Shown: positions 1 through 11,975 of the stretch, in pieces
Position numbering within the stretch: position 1 is the first letter of the stretch
Layout: every line of letters begins with the position of its first letter
Assembly (NCBI GenBank): GCA_963971225.1
Contig: OZ020269.1
Coordinates: forward strand, 22,008,921-22,072,920
Direction: 5' to 3'
Length of the DNA: 64,000 nt
Origin: Melieria omissa
Taxonomy: Eukaryota; Arthropoda; Insecta; Diptera; Ulidiidae
Program-made: the position numbers and the translations under genes
The notes under the pieces: generated by a model
What the model was told of the DNA's origin: nothing
Databases searched by the model: none
What the model saw: the letters and a program-made list of their open reading frames with translations, nothing else

Positions 1-1620
1 ACTGGGAAGAAAGTCCCAAGTTGATAAAAAAATGGTGACAAAATACTTAAAAGATATGAACATTGATAAATTGGCGAAAAAAACGGCTCCAACTGTCACA
101 GAAAATCAAAACACAGTCATCGTTGATCGTTTACGGCTTCTTTTCCGAGATCTGTTTGCTGCAAACCCAGGGAAGATTTGCATCATGGATGACGAGACCT
201 ACTTTTCGGTGGAAGGAAATAAATGGACCCCGAAGTATTATTCCAAGCTTGCAAGTACTGAAATTCCCAATACAGTCAAATTTAAGTCGAAAACAAAGTA
301 CCCGGGAAAAGTTTTACTGTGGATGGCAATAAGCGAACGCGACGTGAGCGATCCGGTTTAGTTGTGAATGCGGACGTTTACATCAACAAATGGGGCATTC
401 CACCTCAAGTGTTCCCACTTCAAAAACGAAACATTCCCGATTTTGATGATATTTGGTAGAGTTGTTGTACTATCAGAGTACATTGATTGTGGAAAAGGAG
501 GGGCGGATTTATGCACGGGTTGCAGTGATACAGGGGCTTGAATTTTCGCCCTTTATTTCGGACGTCGATTTTAATTAAATTCTCAGTCCAAAAAGCTGTT
601 GCTAACGAAAAAACAACATGCACGTATCTTTCAGTATTTTTTCCGTACTTTCCAAAAAAAAAGTATATAAACAATTTTTTATGAAATTTAATACAATTTT
701 TTTTTATTTAAACTTTGTTAATAACATTTTTTCAACAAGAGCCTGTTGGGATTTTTTTCAGAGTTAGCTATAATACAGTTCATTTCCTCCCCTACAAAAG
801 TGTATATGGTATTTTATGGGCAAAGTTGAGTTTCTTGTTTTTTTGAAGCACCAAACCCAACGCGTTTACCGCGCCCGATGCGCGACTCAGCCGTGGTACA
901 TTTTACTTGTGTCGCGCGCGGTAGACACTTTGGGTTTGGAGCCTCAAAAAGAGAAGAAATTCAACTTTGCCCATAAAATACTATATATACTTTTTTGTAG
1001 GGGAGAGAATGAACCGTATTATAAGGTAAGTTTGAAAAAAATCCGAACAGGCTCTTGTTAAAAAAATTTTATTAACAAAGTTTAAATTTAAAAAAATGTT
1101 ATTAAATTTCATGGAAAATTGTTTATATATTTTTTTTTGGAAAGTACGGAAAAAATACATAAGGATACGTGTTCTTTGCTTTCCATTATCAACAAATCTT
1201 CGGGCTTACAATTTTAAATAAAAAATGTTTCGTTTTTGAGGTGGGAACACTTGAGGTGGAATGCCCCAAATGCCTTCCAGTTTTAAAAAAATTCATCGAC
1301 AAGCATTATAAAAACGATTGAGTTATTTTTTGGCCGGATTTGACGTCGTCACACTGTGCTCGGGCGACCCAAGACGCTTTAAGGGATTTAAATATTCGCT
1401 TCGTGCCAAAAGAAAATAATCCACCAAATGTACCACAGTTTAGACCGATAGAGGCTTTTTGGGCCAATTTGAAAAGGAAAGTCTTCGAAAAAGGTTATCG
1501 AGCAAAAAATGTCGATTCATTGATAGCTTAGATCAAAACAGAGCTGCGGCAAATTTATGTAAAGTGTATTCCGATCTAATTTTTTGATATTTACATTCTG
1601 TCATAGTCACAATTTTACTA
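1..1620 (+). pseudogene. Tc1/mariner-superfamily transposase relic (Asp-Asp-37-Glu spacing), interrupted
   Basis: Two blocks of one transposase lie either side of an insertion at 392-1267. Block one (about 20-388) carries the first catalytic Asp in IMDDETYF and ends near LLWMAISERDVSDPV, after which a frameshift puts a stop at 359-361. Block two (1272-1575) carries the second Asp in WPDLTSSHCA and the third acid in RPIEAFWANLKRK. Thirty-seven residues separate these two acids, so I call it DD37E-like rather than classic DD34D mariner. An in-frame TGA just before the second Asp and a TAG after DSLIA confirm that it is dead. The N-terminal DNA-binding domain is cut off by the window edge and no terminal repeat was found on the right. 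It lies in the 3' flank of the receptor gene. Confidence 0.75.
392..1267. mobile_element. Foldback (long inverted repeat) element inserted in the mariner relic
   Basis: The ends are GGGGCATTCCACCTCAAGTG and its reverse complement, and AAAT flanks both sides (388-391 and 1268-1271) as a 4-bp target duplication. Removing 392-1267 plus one AAAT rejoins the transposase reading through NADVYINK into CLPVLKKF. Almost the whole interior is self-complementary: about 600-880 pairs with about 925-1200, so a transcript would form a long hairpin centred near 900. The left arm carries about 165 bp (about 436-600) with no partner on the right. There is no coding capacity. Confidence 0.8.
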
Positions 1621-3159
1621 TGGCTGAAATTTTTAAAATTAAAAAAAAAAAATTATGTTTTTTTTGCCAAACTTTTTGCGAGCTTAGAAATATTAAATTT
1701 TGCAGTGGAAATGATTGTTTAAAATGTTTGGTTGATGGTTTCGTGAACAAGCAAAATTAGGTCAATTCGAGAAAAGAGTTTCGCTTCAATAGAAAAAGTC
1801 TTATAACACACATTTACATAATTAAGAAATAATAATACAAAATTAAAATTTGTTTAATGAGTTTTGGTTAAATAAAATACAAAATAATTCCTGCACTTTT
1901 TACGCATAACGAAAATTTGAATATTTCTTAATTTACTTCAGCCAAAATTAAAAAAAAGTATCTAAATTGAAAAAAAAAAACATCAAATTAAAAGTTATCT
2001 AATTTTTCTGCTTCTTCTTACTTAACTATGTCAAGATATACCATTAAAAAAAGTGTATACATCTCTTCTTTAAACTTAAATATTCAGTTTATTAATTTCG
2101 TATTTTTCCTAAAAGTTCAAACTATTCTGAGGACCAATAAAAAATGTATTCCTGGAACCATAGATTGTTCAGACGTTCACAAAGTAGCATTTTGCCATAT
2201 GGCAACTAAATAGCGAAAGGGTTAAATAAAACAACCCTTCAACTTCTAAAAATACTAAAATTTAAAATTAGCTCAATTTATTTGCCCTCATACCAACACC
2301 CACACACATCTAAGCGCCCATTGAAATCTAAAAAGCGTTTATGGCGCAAATAATGACAACACCGAGCAAACAAACACCCAGTCAACAGTTAACACCGTTG
2401 CGTTCGTTGCATTATTGAATTTCGAATTGCTTCGACACTTCCGTTGTATTTTATTGACTTGTTTTGTCGTTACGTTTCTTTCACTCTTGTGTGTTGTTGT
2501 TGTTGTTATTGTCGAATCATTTCGATGCGATGCGCCCTTCAACCGACTAAAAGCGTTGCGCTTTAGTTTGATATTCGTCTTTTTTGTTGCTCCATTGTCG
2601 GGCGCGCGTTGTGGCACTTTGGTTGCACTGCCTGCCAGGGCGCAAGTCCTCGACGTTTCCGTTTGGCATCCTTGTCACTTTCACAATACTTCCGCAATTA
2701 CAGTGGCACAAATTTGTGTTTTCCCATGCGACACGCAAATGCAATCAATTTCGTTACTGCAGCGAGCTGCTCGGTGTGTGGCTGGTTGTGTTTTAAGCTC
2801 ATCATTGTTGTTGTTGGCAATGCTGGTTTTGCGCTTTCGATTGATGCTGCTGCTGATGTTGTTTTTTGTTGTTGTTGTTTGTTGTTGTTGACAGTACAAC
2901 AAGCCATTATCTCTTAACTGCTGCTGTTTGCTATTTGATTTGGTTTTTCTGATAGTCTACAATTTTTTTTTTGGCCAATCCAGGCACTTTTCAGTGAATG
3001 TTGTCTGGTTTTGTTTTCTACTTGGCATTGGTTTTTATTGTTTGTTGCGCAACACATTTAGATTTGTTGAGTTGTTAGCTGGCATTAAAAATTTTGCAGT
3101 TGGTTTAATGGGTTTTGGGAAATATTTCATGTTTAATTGGAATTTCTAATGGAACTGAT
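1621..3159. other. A+T-rich flank with trinucleotide runs, no gene seen
   Basis: This stretch is A/T-rich with poly-A and poly-T runs to about 2300. From 2415 to 2910 it has TTG/CAA-type trinucleotide runs that open long but meaningless reading frames on both strands. I see no domain, splice pattern or repeat termini. Confidence 0.5.
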
Positions 3160-4062
3160 GACAACTGAACTGTCAAAATTTGATCTATTTGCAATTTGAT
3201 AAGATTCTTCTAATTTTCAAATTTTAATTTTTACAAAATTACACTAACTTATTGACCATTCATCTATGTAATTTTGGGTACAAGCCCTGTTAACTTTTCA
3301 TGATCCAGGAAGGCTTAAGCAACTTTGACGCCATGTTGCAATTTCGATTCGAACCCATGACAGTTGAATGTAAAATTTTGATCTACTTGAAATTTTGATA
3401 AATTTTTATAATATAAACTATAAAAGTTACACTAACTAAATGATCATTCATCTAATTTTGGGTACTCGCCCGGTTAACATTCCCCGATCCAGGATGCTTA
3501 AACAAATTTTACGTCATGTTGAAATTTCGATTCGAACCCAAGACAGTTGAACTGTTAACATTTGATCCACTTGTAACATCGCTACCTAAAAGCTTTTCTC
3601 TAAATTTCATAGACATTAGAGTAACCAACCGTTCATCGAATTTTGGGTACTTTCCCGGTAAACTTCCCAAGACCCAGCAACGCTTAACACTAGAAAGACC
3701 ATTGCAGTCATTTTGATGGTTTTTCATTTTTAAATATTTGTATTTCCTGTAGTATTTGCATCAACTTTTTTACTTGGTGAATTTTATTTTTTACCGTTAA
3801 CAATTTTATATTTTTTATTTTTTATTTTTTATATTTTTATTATTTATATTTTTAATTTTTTTATTTAAATTTTTTTTTTCTGAAAAATTAGCCAAATCCA
3901 ATGTGTACTTTTCGAAACTATGTAAAACTTGCGGTCTTTCTAGTGTTAAGCAACCTTGACGCCATGTTGAAATCCCACTCACATTCATGACAGTTGAACT
4001 GTCAAAATTTCCATCCAACTTCACGCTCCCAAAAGCTTTTCCTATTTTAAGCCTGAACTCAC
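3160..4062. repeat. About 185-bp tandem repeat array, four units, interrupted by a MITE
   Basis: The marker ATTTTGGGTAC recurs at 3271, 3455 and 3640 (spacing 184 and 185). Each unit also has an element like GACAGTTGAACTGTCAAAAT and CTTAAGCAACTTTGACGCCATG. The fourth unit is split by the element at 3688-3945 and resumes at 3950 with CAACCTTGACGCCATGTTG. The array stops at about 4062, only about 50 bp past the receptor stop codon. Confidence 0.8.
3688..3945. mobile_element. TTAA-target MITE, CACTAGAAAGACC family, copy 1
   Basis: The terminal inverted repeats are CACTAGAAAGACC and GGTCTTTCTAGTG, flanked by TTAA at 3684-3687 and 3946-3949. The element is 258 bp, A/T-rich and non-coding. TTAA target duplication is the hallmark of the piggyBac superfamily, and the terminus resembles piggyBac ends. 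The right subterminal part, TTAGCCAAATCC..TGTGTACTTTTCGA, is shared with copies 2 and 3. Confidence 0.85.
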
Positions 4063-4063
4063 C
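4058..4063 (-). promoter_or_regulatory. Candidate splice donor just after the receptor stop codon
   Basis: On the minus strand ACGAG|GTGAGT occurs 45 bases past the TAA. If used, the receptor 3' UTR would be spliced. It sits at the junction between unique sequence and the tandem array. There is no acceptor evidence. Confidence 0.25.
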
Positions 4064-4108
4064 TCGTAATCGACACTCGTTCGGCTGGCTTCCACGGTGC
4101 GGCAACGC

Positions 4109-5113
4109 TTAAATCTTGCCGCTGCGATAGTGCATCGGTCGGTGGCCGCCGAAGAGTATCCGCTTGAACGCCTGTCGGAATTCCGGACTGAAAATGGTGT
4201 AGATGACCGGATTGAGCGTCGAGTTGAAGTAGCCGAGCCAGAGGAAGAGCGACGCGACGCCGTCGTTGATTTGACAGGCGGCGCACAGCGGCAGCATCAG
4301 CGCCATGACGAAGAACGGCAGCCAGCACACGACAAAGGCACCTGTTATGATTGCCAGCGTTTTGGCCGCTTTGCGTTCGCGCTTCGCTTCGAGTGTCTCC
4401 TTGCGTTTGGTCACCTTGTGCATGGGATTTGCTATGCTGGCGAGTGGTGGCTGTTGATTCTTTGGCTTCGGCAGCGGCGTCGCCTGACACGAGGCGTTCG
4501 TCGAGCCGGCAAGCGGATGTGCGGCATGCGACAGCGGGTGGGCGCCGGCAGCGGTCGCCGTTGGCAGCGTGGTGGGCGTTTGCGGCGACAGCGCCGATAT
4601 GGATGTGATGGTGGTGGCGTTCGAGGCGCTGGCTGTGCCGCCGGTAGCCGTCTTCGGAATGGCCGTCGCGTCCGTTTGCTGCTGCACCTGTTGCAGCTGC
4701 TGCTGCAGCTGCGGGTCTTCGAGCACCTCGGTGCCGTCGTTGATGGCGGCTGTTAACGCTGGCTGTGGCGGTGGCAGCGGCGCAGTGACGGCTGCATTGC
4801 TGGCACTGGTGTTTGAGGTAATTCCGTTGCTCTCGTTCGGCACTACGATGCACACTTTGGTGGCGGTTGTCGTTGCTGATGGCGCTGCTAGTGGCCCCTC
4901 GTCTATGCTTTTTGTTTTTGCCGTTGCTGGGGTTTTCGCAGCGCCATCGGCGGCAGGTTGTGCGGTTGACGTTGTTGTTGCCGCGATTGATGTATCTTTG
5001 GGATGTGACGGCTGTGACGACGACGACGATGATTTGGATGCGGCGTGATGTTGATTGGCTAATGCTACCAGGTGGGATACAGTCGAAATTTGAGTGGTCG
5101 ACGTTGTCGCAAT
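4109..5113 (-). CDS. 5-HT1A: 5-HT1A receptor terminal coding exon: end of loop 3, TM6, TM7, C-terminus
   Basis: This exon has 334 codons plus a TAA stop. It begins IATTSTTQISTVSHLVALA after the acceptor TCGTTTGCAG in phase 0. Residues 1 to about 235 are low-complexity loop 3, rich in Ala, Thr, Ser and Pro with a Gln run (QLQQQLQQVQQQ), plus conserved pieces EVLEDPQLQQQL and ATTITSISALSPQTP. About residues 236-251 (KRKETLEAKRERKAAK) are the basic pre-TM6 helix. TM6 follows with the CWLPFF switch motif, then TM7 with GYFNSTLNPVIYTIF (the NPxxY motif), then helix 8, SPEFRQAFKRILF, and a short tail ending HYRSGKI. There is no obvious palmitoylated Cys in the tail. Loop 3 totals roughly 345 residues over three exons, long for the superfamily but normal for fly 5-HT1 receptors. 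Base composition is clearly G+C-richer than the surrounding intron DNA. Confidence 0.95.
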   Translation of the reverse strand: MATTSTTQISTVSHLVALANQHHAASKSSSSSSQPSHPKDTSIAATTTSTAQPAADGAAKTPATAKTKSIDEGPLAAPSATTTATKVCIVVPNESNGITSNTSASNAAVTAPLPPPQPALTAAINDGTEVLEDPQLQQQLQQVQQQTDATAIPKTATGGTASASNATTITSISALSPQTPTTLPTATAAGAHPLSHAAHPLAGSTNASCQATPLPKPKNQQPPLASIANPMHKVTKRKETLEAKRERKAAKTLAIITGAFVVCWLPFFVMALMLPLCAACQINDGVASLFLWLGYFNSTLNPVIYTIFSPEFRQAFKRILFGGHRPMHYRSGKI

Positions 5114-7456
5114 CTGCAAACGAGAAAACGGTGAGAAATGCGATTAGTTGGTTAGGAAGTTTGATTAGTTTGATGGGAAGTTTTGGTAACCAGGCACAGA
5201 TTGGTTGAATGCTGTTGATGACAGTCGAGTGAAAAAATTTCACCTGAAAACTACAAGAAATTTTCACTTGCCATCGTTTCCTTCATACCCAACTTTAACT
5301 AAACATTTCAACTTTTAATGCAAAAAAATAAATACAAACTTTAAAGAATTTCATGGCGTGTTTTCATTTCTCCGATGCCACGTTTGAAATTCATGGCATC
5401 AGCATGCACAGTGCCCACACGTACACTTTGGGTTGCTCACGCTCCTTTACACGAAATTAAAACCTATTTTCCACTTTAGTTGCTTCAACTAAACGCACAC
5501 AGCGTGGCTGTCGTCAAATGGCCCGACGCGGCGTGGCGCGCACCGCCCCCCAACACAAGTTTGGCCAAGTTTGGCAACGAGCGTTTCGCGTGAGTTTTGC
5601 ATTTTTGTATTTTGGCATTTTTCGGTGCTCACGTATGAGTGTTGCGTCTGTGTGTGTGTGTGAGTGCGAACTTGTTCATTTCGTCCTTACCGCGTGCAAA
5701 TTAGCATTTTAAATCAGTGTTGGACGCACAAATCATACAAATTGCACTCATAAATTTCGTACGCATTTTATGTTTTATCCACTTTGTGCATAAATTATGA
5801 AGAATAATTTTATAGGTTATAAATTTTGTTCTAATAATATATACAAAAACAAGTAAACGTCATAAAAAAAAATATTTTCCTTGGTTTAAGTGCGGAAAGC
5901 GGAATTCGTGTGTTGGCAGTGGTTCGCCGGTCGTTATTTGAATTACTGTACGGTACAGTGGGCTTGGCTGGCATAATTTGTGTGTAGTAAAAATTTGATT
6001 TATAAATTATTAGAGTAGTTTGGAATGCATTTAAAGAGAAAACCAAAAACTTTAATGTGTTTTTGTACTAAAAGAAAAATTATTAAATTTGAAATCTAAT
6101 TGCTTTTAAAAAAGACTTAGGTCCTATAATAAAAACTTAAAAAAATTAAAAATTAAACTCTTGTTTGAAAGGTACTTTTATCACCTTTCAGAATCTGTAT
6201 TGATACCAATATTTTTTTTTATTTTTAGTAGACATATTAGGAATTTTTTGTCGAAAAATAGCCTAAAATGAACTTTTAACTAATAAATTCCGAATTTTCT
6301 TCGATTTTTTTCGATAATTTTTTTTACAGATTATGAAAGTTCAGATAATTTCCAACAACTTTTATTACAATCAATTTTTTGTTTTCGAACTCCTTTTTGT
6401 AGGAAAATCGATCTGAAAAAATCAACATTTTCAAGGTTTCAACAAAAAAACACTATTTTTACATTTTGAATTCAATTTGTTTTTAAATTTTGGGGGGCTC
6501 CAAATCCGACTTAGAGCTATGGTCTCTTGAGCAAAATTTCTCAGAATCACCTATAGATTACGTTTTTTCTATACGTTTCATCAACAAAAATCGTTCCATA
6601 CAATTTGACCCGCCCTAATATATACTAAAAATATATACCTATTCTTTAAATAATATATATATATATTAAAAAATATAAACATTATTTAAAAATATAAAGA
6701 TTCATGAAATAAGAATTTATTAATAAAACATGATCTTTGATTGAAAAACGCTATATTTTGTAATTAAAAATTCAAATACTTCAATTTCATCATCAATTGT
6801 GTCATCAATTTAAAAATAAATCCTTCTGTGCGATTTCATGATGTCTTTTGCGCCGCTCAGAATTGTTCGTCACTGTCACTTGGAACCACTGTCATAAGGA
6901 GCCCATTGCATCATTAGCATCAACTTTAATGTTCCGTAAACGTAAATGCTTTACAAAAAAAAACATTAGTAAGTTATCTCATGCCAGAGTTTATCTGTTC
7001 ATATCCCAGTATACTGATTTCTCATACATATAAAAATGTAGATACAGTGAGTGTGGTTAATACTGCAATGTTCAGCTAGTCCAACCGTCTTTAAATTTCT
7101 ATAAGAAAATATTTTGCAAAATCGGGGACAAGTTTTCCCCGATTTTGTTTACAATGGTTTTGAATTTTTATTTAGTATGACTTGAAAAACCATAAAAGTT
7201 ATGAATGAATTTCTCTCAGAAAGTTAGGCAATTAAACAACACTTAAAAGACTTCTATGCAGTTCTTTTGACTGTCGTTTGAAATTTGAAAGAACTAAACA
7301 AGGTTTGAAGTTCGACTCCCTTGGATAATCCAATATTAATCATATCTTCATCCTAACTATTAAACTTCTCTTCTTTTTTTTCTTGATTTAAAATTATGAT
7401 TCGGGGAGTTGTTTGGTCAATCCGCAAGCTCTCAGCTTTTGGTTTTAACTTTTGGT
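5114..7456. other. Intron sequence, no gene seen
   Basis: This is the 3' part of the 20.8-kb receptor intron. It contains a short GT run near 5650-5661 and A/T-rich sequence from 6050 to 6850, including TA runs around 6650. A piece near 6480-6620 ends CAATTTGACCCGCCC, which is probably an old repeat. No exon-like conservation was recognised. Confidence 0.5.
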
Positions 7457-7466
7457 GCTTTTCCAG

Positions 7467-7782
7467 CCGCCGTAGCTCAGCTGGCTAGTGCGTTGGGCCG
7501 CGAGTCAAGACTCCGCGAGTTCAATACTCCGTTGCGTTAACACCGAAAAAAAAGAAAAACAACAATTTTTTTTTTTGGCGGCTGCCCTCTCAGCAGGAAA
7601 TGGCAAACCTCTGATAGTAAAATTGCCTATGAAAAAGCTCCCAACACGCTGTTCGGAATCGGCATAAAACTGAACTGGTCCCTTCCAACCTTGTAAAAAC
7701 ATTCCCAAGCACAACATTGATGGTTGCGGGTAGCTAGGCCTTAGTCTCGTAATCGGGCTTTCGTGCCAGTCAAGAAGAAGAA
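7467..7782 (+). mobile_element. tRNA-derived SINE, copy 1, with intact target-site duplication
   Basis: The head is CCGCCGTAGCTCAGCTGGCT, a Pol III A box of tRNA type. About 40 bp later comes GAGTTCAATACTCC, a B-box-like segment, followed by a tRNA-unrelated body (CAGCAGGAAATGGCAAACCTC) and a (GAA)n tail after GTCTCGTAATCGGGC..GTGCCAGTCAAGAAG. It is flanked by perfect 10-bp direct repeats GCTTTTCCAG at 7457-7466 and 7783-7792. By family knowledge SINEs are moved by a partner LINE. A second copy in the opposite orientation is at 50877-51190. Confidence 0.88.
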
Positions 7783-7792
7783 GCTTTTCCAG

Positions 7793-10585
7793 AATCAGAT
7801 TTTACTAAATATTGGAACGATAATGCTCGCCATCACTGTGCAATAGCGAGGCAATACTGGGATATTTGAGAGAGATTCGCGCTCTGAGCATGGCATATTT
7901 TTAGGAACCATTACAGAGACAACTCGCGGCAATACTTGGATATTCGAGAACAACTCAAGGCGATACTGGGATGTTCAAGAATAAACTGCGCTACAAACAA
8001 ACAAGTAAGTACTTATAAAAGGCTGCCAGGTATAGCGCAGATAGACGAATTTGGTTTTGGCAAGCAAAAGTGCAACATGGAGTATAAAGTGAACAGTGAA
8101 GCAGTAGAGTGTAGATTTGTAAATAAAGTGACTGTTGATTTTAAAATGGATTGAAAAATTTTAGTGTGTTTAATTTGCACAATCCAGTGAAACGAATTAC
8201 ATCTGCGTTAGGTTATTTTTTTATTTATTATTATTTTTTTTTATTTATTATTTTTTTTAGAACTATTTACCAATATAAAAGTAGAATAATGTTAGATTAT
8301 GTTTAGTTCCGAATTGATTGTGGTTGATTTGGCTCAGTAGTAAAAGGTCCGAACTTGTTGTCGCCTCAATGACATTGCAAATAATTCAAAGCCTATGAAA
8401 AGATATCAATCTGGTTCCATGCATTTGTGCACGAAGTCTGATAGTTCATACGTAGTCAGTCATTGTTCTGTTGCTAAAGTTATCGATTGTTTTTAATATC
8501 CATGTTTTGTCTTCATGTCTTCATTATACCCAATTTGGATTATGATACTTTGGACACTTTTGGACACCAACAATCACTAGAAGGCTTTGGAATTGGACAT
8601 CATCGCTTAGCGCTCAACCCCAAACTTTGTGTACTTTGACGATTTTGTTTAATTTGCCTTAAAAAATTTCGAGTGCGCACTCGACGTATCGGTCATGGAT
8701 TCAATCTCTACAAATTTATCTACTCAATTGGAACTGTGCGGTCGTCTGACGACATTATGTGCCATCGAGGTTATTGGCCGGTTTACAATGTTGCAACGCG
8801 AACGTATGGATTTCGCTAATTTCAGACACTGTCGGCTGCTGCGGGCGTTGCGCGGCGGCTCGGCGTTTTATTTTAATGGGCGCGTAAAATATACACGAGC
8901 GCGCATCGACGTGATGACGGCGCGTTTGCGTGAAGCGAACGCGGCATTATTTATGTTTTATTTTGCGGCATTTTATGGCGCAACTTTTTCATAACGCCGC
9001 AAGTGGGCGTAAAAACCGAGGAGAGCAGCGCAAAAAACAAAATCATTTTAAACAAGTGGAAAAATGAAATGAAAGCAAAGCGAAGCGCACAAAAAACACG
9101 CATTCAATAAGATTTGTATTAAAGCGAGCGCGGCAGCAGGTTAGCAGGTCGTCGCTGGCTGCTGGCTGTGCAAAACAGGCGCAGCGTGCGGTGGGGCGCA
9201 CGATGGCGGCAAATTATGCACGCCCGGTTGGGGCCGGAAAAATGGCAAAACTGCACGGAGCGCAACGACCGAACGAGCGGCAAAACAGCAACAAAAATTA
9301 TTTATAAAAATAAATAAATAAATAAATTGTTTTGGCATTGCGGGGAGGCGGCCTGGCGTAAAATTGGCTCAATGTGCACGTTTATGGTAATCCGGTGACA
9401 TTGTTGTTGGTTGAGCTCAAAGGAAAAAACGCAGCACATATACACAGAAACACACACACACACAAATGCCAGCACAACAGTGGCTTGAAAGTTGAGTGAA
9501 AAAATTTAACAAAAAATAAACCAAATGGAAAAATTTTATGGGTAAAAAGAAGAATAGACAAAAAGAAATTCGTTTAGAAATGAAAACAAAGACAAATTGA
9601 AAGCCACCTTTGGTGCGGTTAGCGCTAACCGAAACGTGCACGTTGGCGGCCAATGCGACCAGCATTGACAAAGATTAAGCGAGGCATTTCGTTCGACTGG
9701 ACGGCGAGTGGAATTAAGAATGAATGCAGCGGCGGTTGTTTGCTGGCACTAAAAATAATAAAATAAAAATAACAAAATAAAAGTAACAAAATAAAAATAA
9801 CAAAATAAAAATAACAAAATAAAATAAAAAAAAATATAAATTAAAAAATAAAATTTTTTTCAGTGTTGATTTCAATGCGCGCACGTGCTGCCAATTGTTT
9901 GGTCACTTATTTAATGTTCGAAAAACGCCAACTTGTGCTGATTGCAAGAAGTGGCATGACGCCAGTACAACCAGATAAATATATTGTTTCATGCCGATAA
10001 ATAAACAAGAAATGAATTAAATCAAATCGAAACGAGATGAGACGAGAAGCAATGGAATGGTCGGCAAGCCAAGGCACACAGCATGAAGCGCACAGTGGGT
10101 GCATGCAATGTATGAGAGGTGCAGAAAATTATTGATAGATGAATAAAAAAAAATTAAAAAAACACAATTTGTTAAAAACGATGTCAGAAAGTCATGGAAC
10201 GAATTTGGTGACCGTAAGGCAAACTTAACATAAAAAATTAACTAACATTTATGTTTGAAAATTAAGTTTAATTTTTTCAAATATCACACAAGTAGAAAAC
10301 AAAAATATGGAAAATATAAAACCATATACGAAGAATATATAAGAAAAGTTGAGTCTTTGAAAATTTGAAAAAAAAATTAATAGGGATATTCACACTGAGC
10401 TCGTTACTTTGTTAGTTCGGTTCTTAGTAGTTGTGTACGTGTATTTTGTTTTTGTAAAAGAATCGAACAAAAAACAAAAAAAAAAAATACAAAATAAAAC
10501 CTAATACCGAAACAACAAAGTATAATGAGCTTGTTGTGAATACCCCTAATAACACTGCACAACACAAAAAAAAAATAACAATGTT
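7793..10585. other. Intron sequence with A-rich simple repeats, no gene seen
   Basis: It has poly-T/TTTA runs at 8215-8260, a G+C-richer patch at 8690-9290, and an A-rich repeat of AAAATAACAAAATA units at 9747-9850. A 99-codon open frame at 8695-8994 shows no recognisable domain or splice context and is not called a gene. Confidence 0.5.
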
Positions 10586-11005
10586 CTGACAACGGATTCT
10601 GGTAGAGGGGACAAAAAAACATATATACGTGTACGTCTGAATTTTGTTTTAGGGGGGTCAAAGTATTCCCCTTTTTGCTCATTCTTATGGTGAATCGGCA
10701 TACGAAAACCATGTAACCGCACATTTTCGGTATATGATGTGTTCAGCAAATTGATGTCAAATACAACGAAGAACATTTTTGTGGAGCATTTCAACCCTGT
10801 AGCTCCTATTTTTATGGGTCAATTTGACCCGTTTTTCCTAAAATACCAAAAGTATCCTGTAAAACAGGACTTTTTAAGGACAAAATCTACCACAAAAATA
10901 TTCGCCATAAAATTCTACTATAGGTCTCTATATCAAAGCTCAGAAATTAACTTGAACGTCAGAATTAAGCCAAAACTGAAAATGTGTTTAAGTGTTGATT
11001 TCGTA
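10586..11005. repeat. Dispersed 420-bp repeat, copy A
   Basis: It starts CTGACAACGGATTCTGG and ends near GTTGATTTCGTA. It is collinear with 32004-32439, with only small indels and substitutions. Both copies carry a palindrome GGGTCAATTTGACCC (10817-10831 here). It has no coding potential, no clear termini and no target duplication. Confidence 0.8.
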
Positions 11006-11504
11006 CTTATTCAAAATTGGTATTAAAATGTTCTATATAAAAAAGATATATAAAAGAATTAAAATATTGTGAATAAGTAATGTTTTTTATTCAATGTCAG
11101 TGTTTAAAAAGTTTCTGTCTTCAACTTAAAGATGCCAGCAACCGTCAACAAAATGAAGAAGAATCTGTTTGTGCCTTCTCTGAAAGATGCTCACCAAAAT
11201 TTCAGTCATTTTAGATGATTAGTTGTTGATTGACAATGGTTTTAGTCGGTCGATGTGAGTGAAATTAAAAAAAAACCTAGTATAGAGCAGCCACGAAAAT
11301 TTAAGACGTGTTGGGCACTGTGTGCAGAAACTTTGCATCATCATTTATCATCGGCAAAGTTTTGGCAGCTGAATTTAAACTTGGCTGTATCAGCTTGGGC
11401 GACAATTAACGTGCGGAACGTTCAAAAACTTTAACCACTGGCATTAACATGGCTCAAATTCATCAAATGGTGTCAAAAAAGCATCGAATTGAAGTGAGAG
11501 GAAT

Positions 11505-11770
11505 AGCAGTGGACGTAACTAGCATAGCAAACGAATATCCTGTAGCTTCGTTGGCCTTGGGCATGTTTAACGCATGGACAATGAAGTTCCGGCGAAAAAG
11601 GTGTTCGATGCGGTAGTTGAAGGTCAAAGGCAAAGAGGAAGACTGTGTCGCCTTCGGAAGGAATATGTTGAGGTGTCATCAACTGGCGAAGGTGCACACA
11701 AAGTAGAGAGAACTTTTGCGACGGACCGTGACCCGGTAACTGGTTGTTAGGACCAGTTAAATAAGTAAGC
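11505..11770 (+). mobile_element. RTE-like LINE 3' fragment A, decayed
   Basis: Broken reading frames match the LINE tail at 62700-62989: GHV..MDNEVPAKKVFDAVVEGQRQRGRL, then a degraded end and GACCCGGTAACTGGTTGTTAGGACCAGTTAAATAAGTAAG. The family is a 5'-truncated non-LTR retrotransposon ending in TAAG repeats. Several frameshifts are present. Confidence 0.7.
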
Positions 11771-11975
11771 AAGAGATAGCAGAAGGTATGAACATGTGGA
11801 AAGAATATGTTGCTCACATGTTAAAACAAAGTTTAAGCACAGAAAGCTGCGTTTGCTTACGTTAGACTAAAAATGTGTTTGAATGAAAATTTCCAATGCT
11901 CTGTTTGGATGGGTTAAGAAGATAAACTCATTGCTGGGAGATTTACAATCAGCCTATGTAGAAAAATACAAATTA

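Noticed and set aside
4059..5267. 402-codon minus-strand frame and long plus-strand frames over the terminal receptor exon
   Set aside because: These are shadows of the G+C-rich receptor exon in other frames. Only the 5-HT1A frame has family motifs and matching splice phases.
8695..8994. 99-codon open frame in a G+C-richer patch
   Set aside because: No recognisable domain, no splice or promoter context, and it ends in low-complexity Phe/Ala text. Probably chance.
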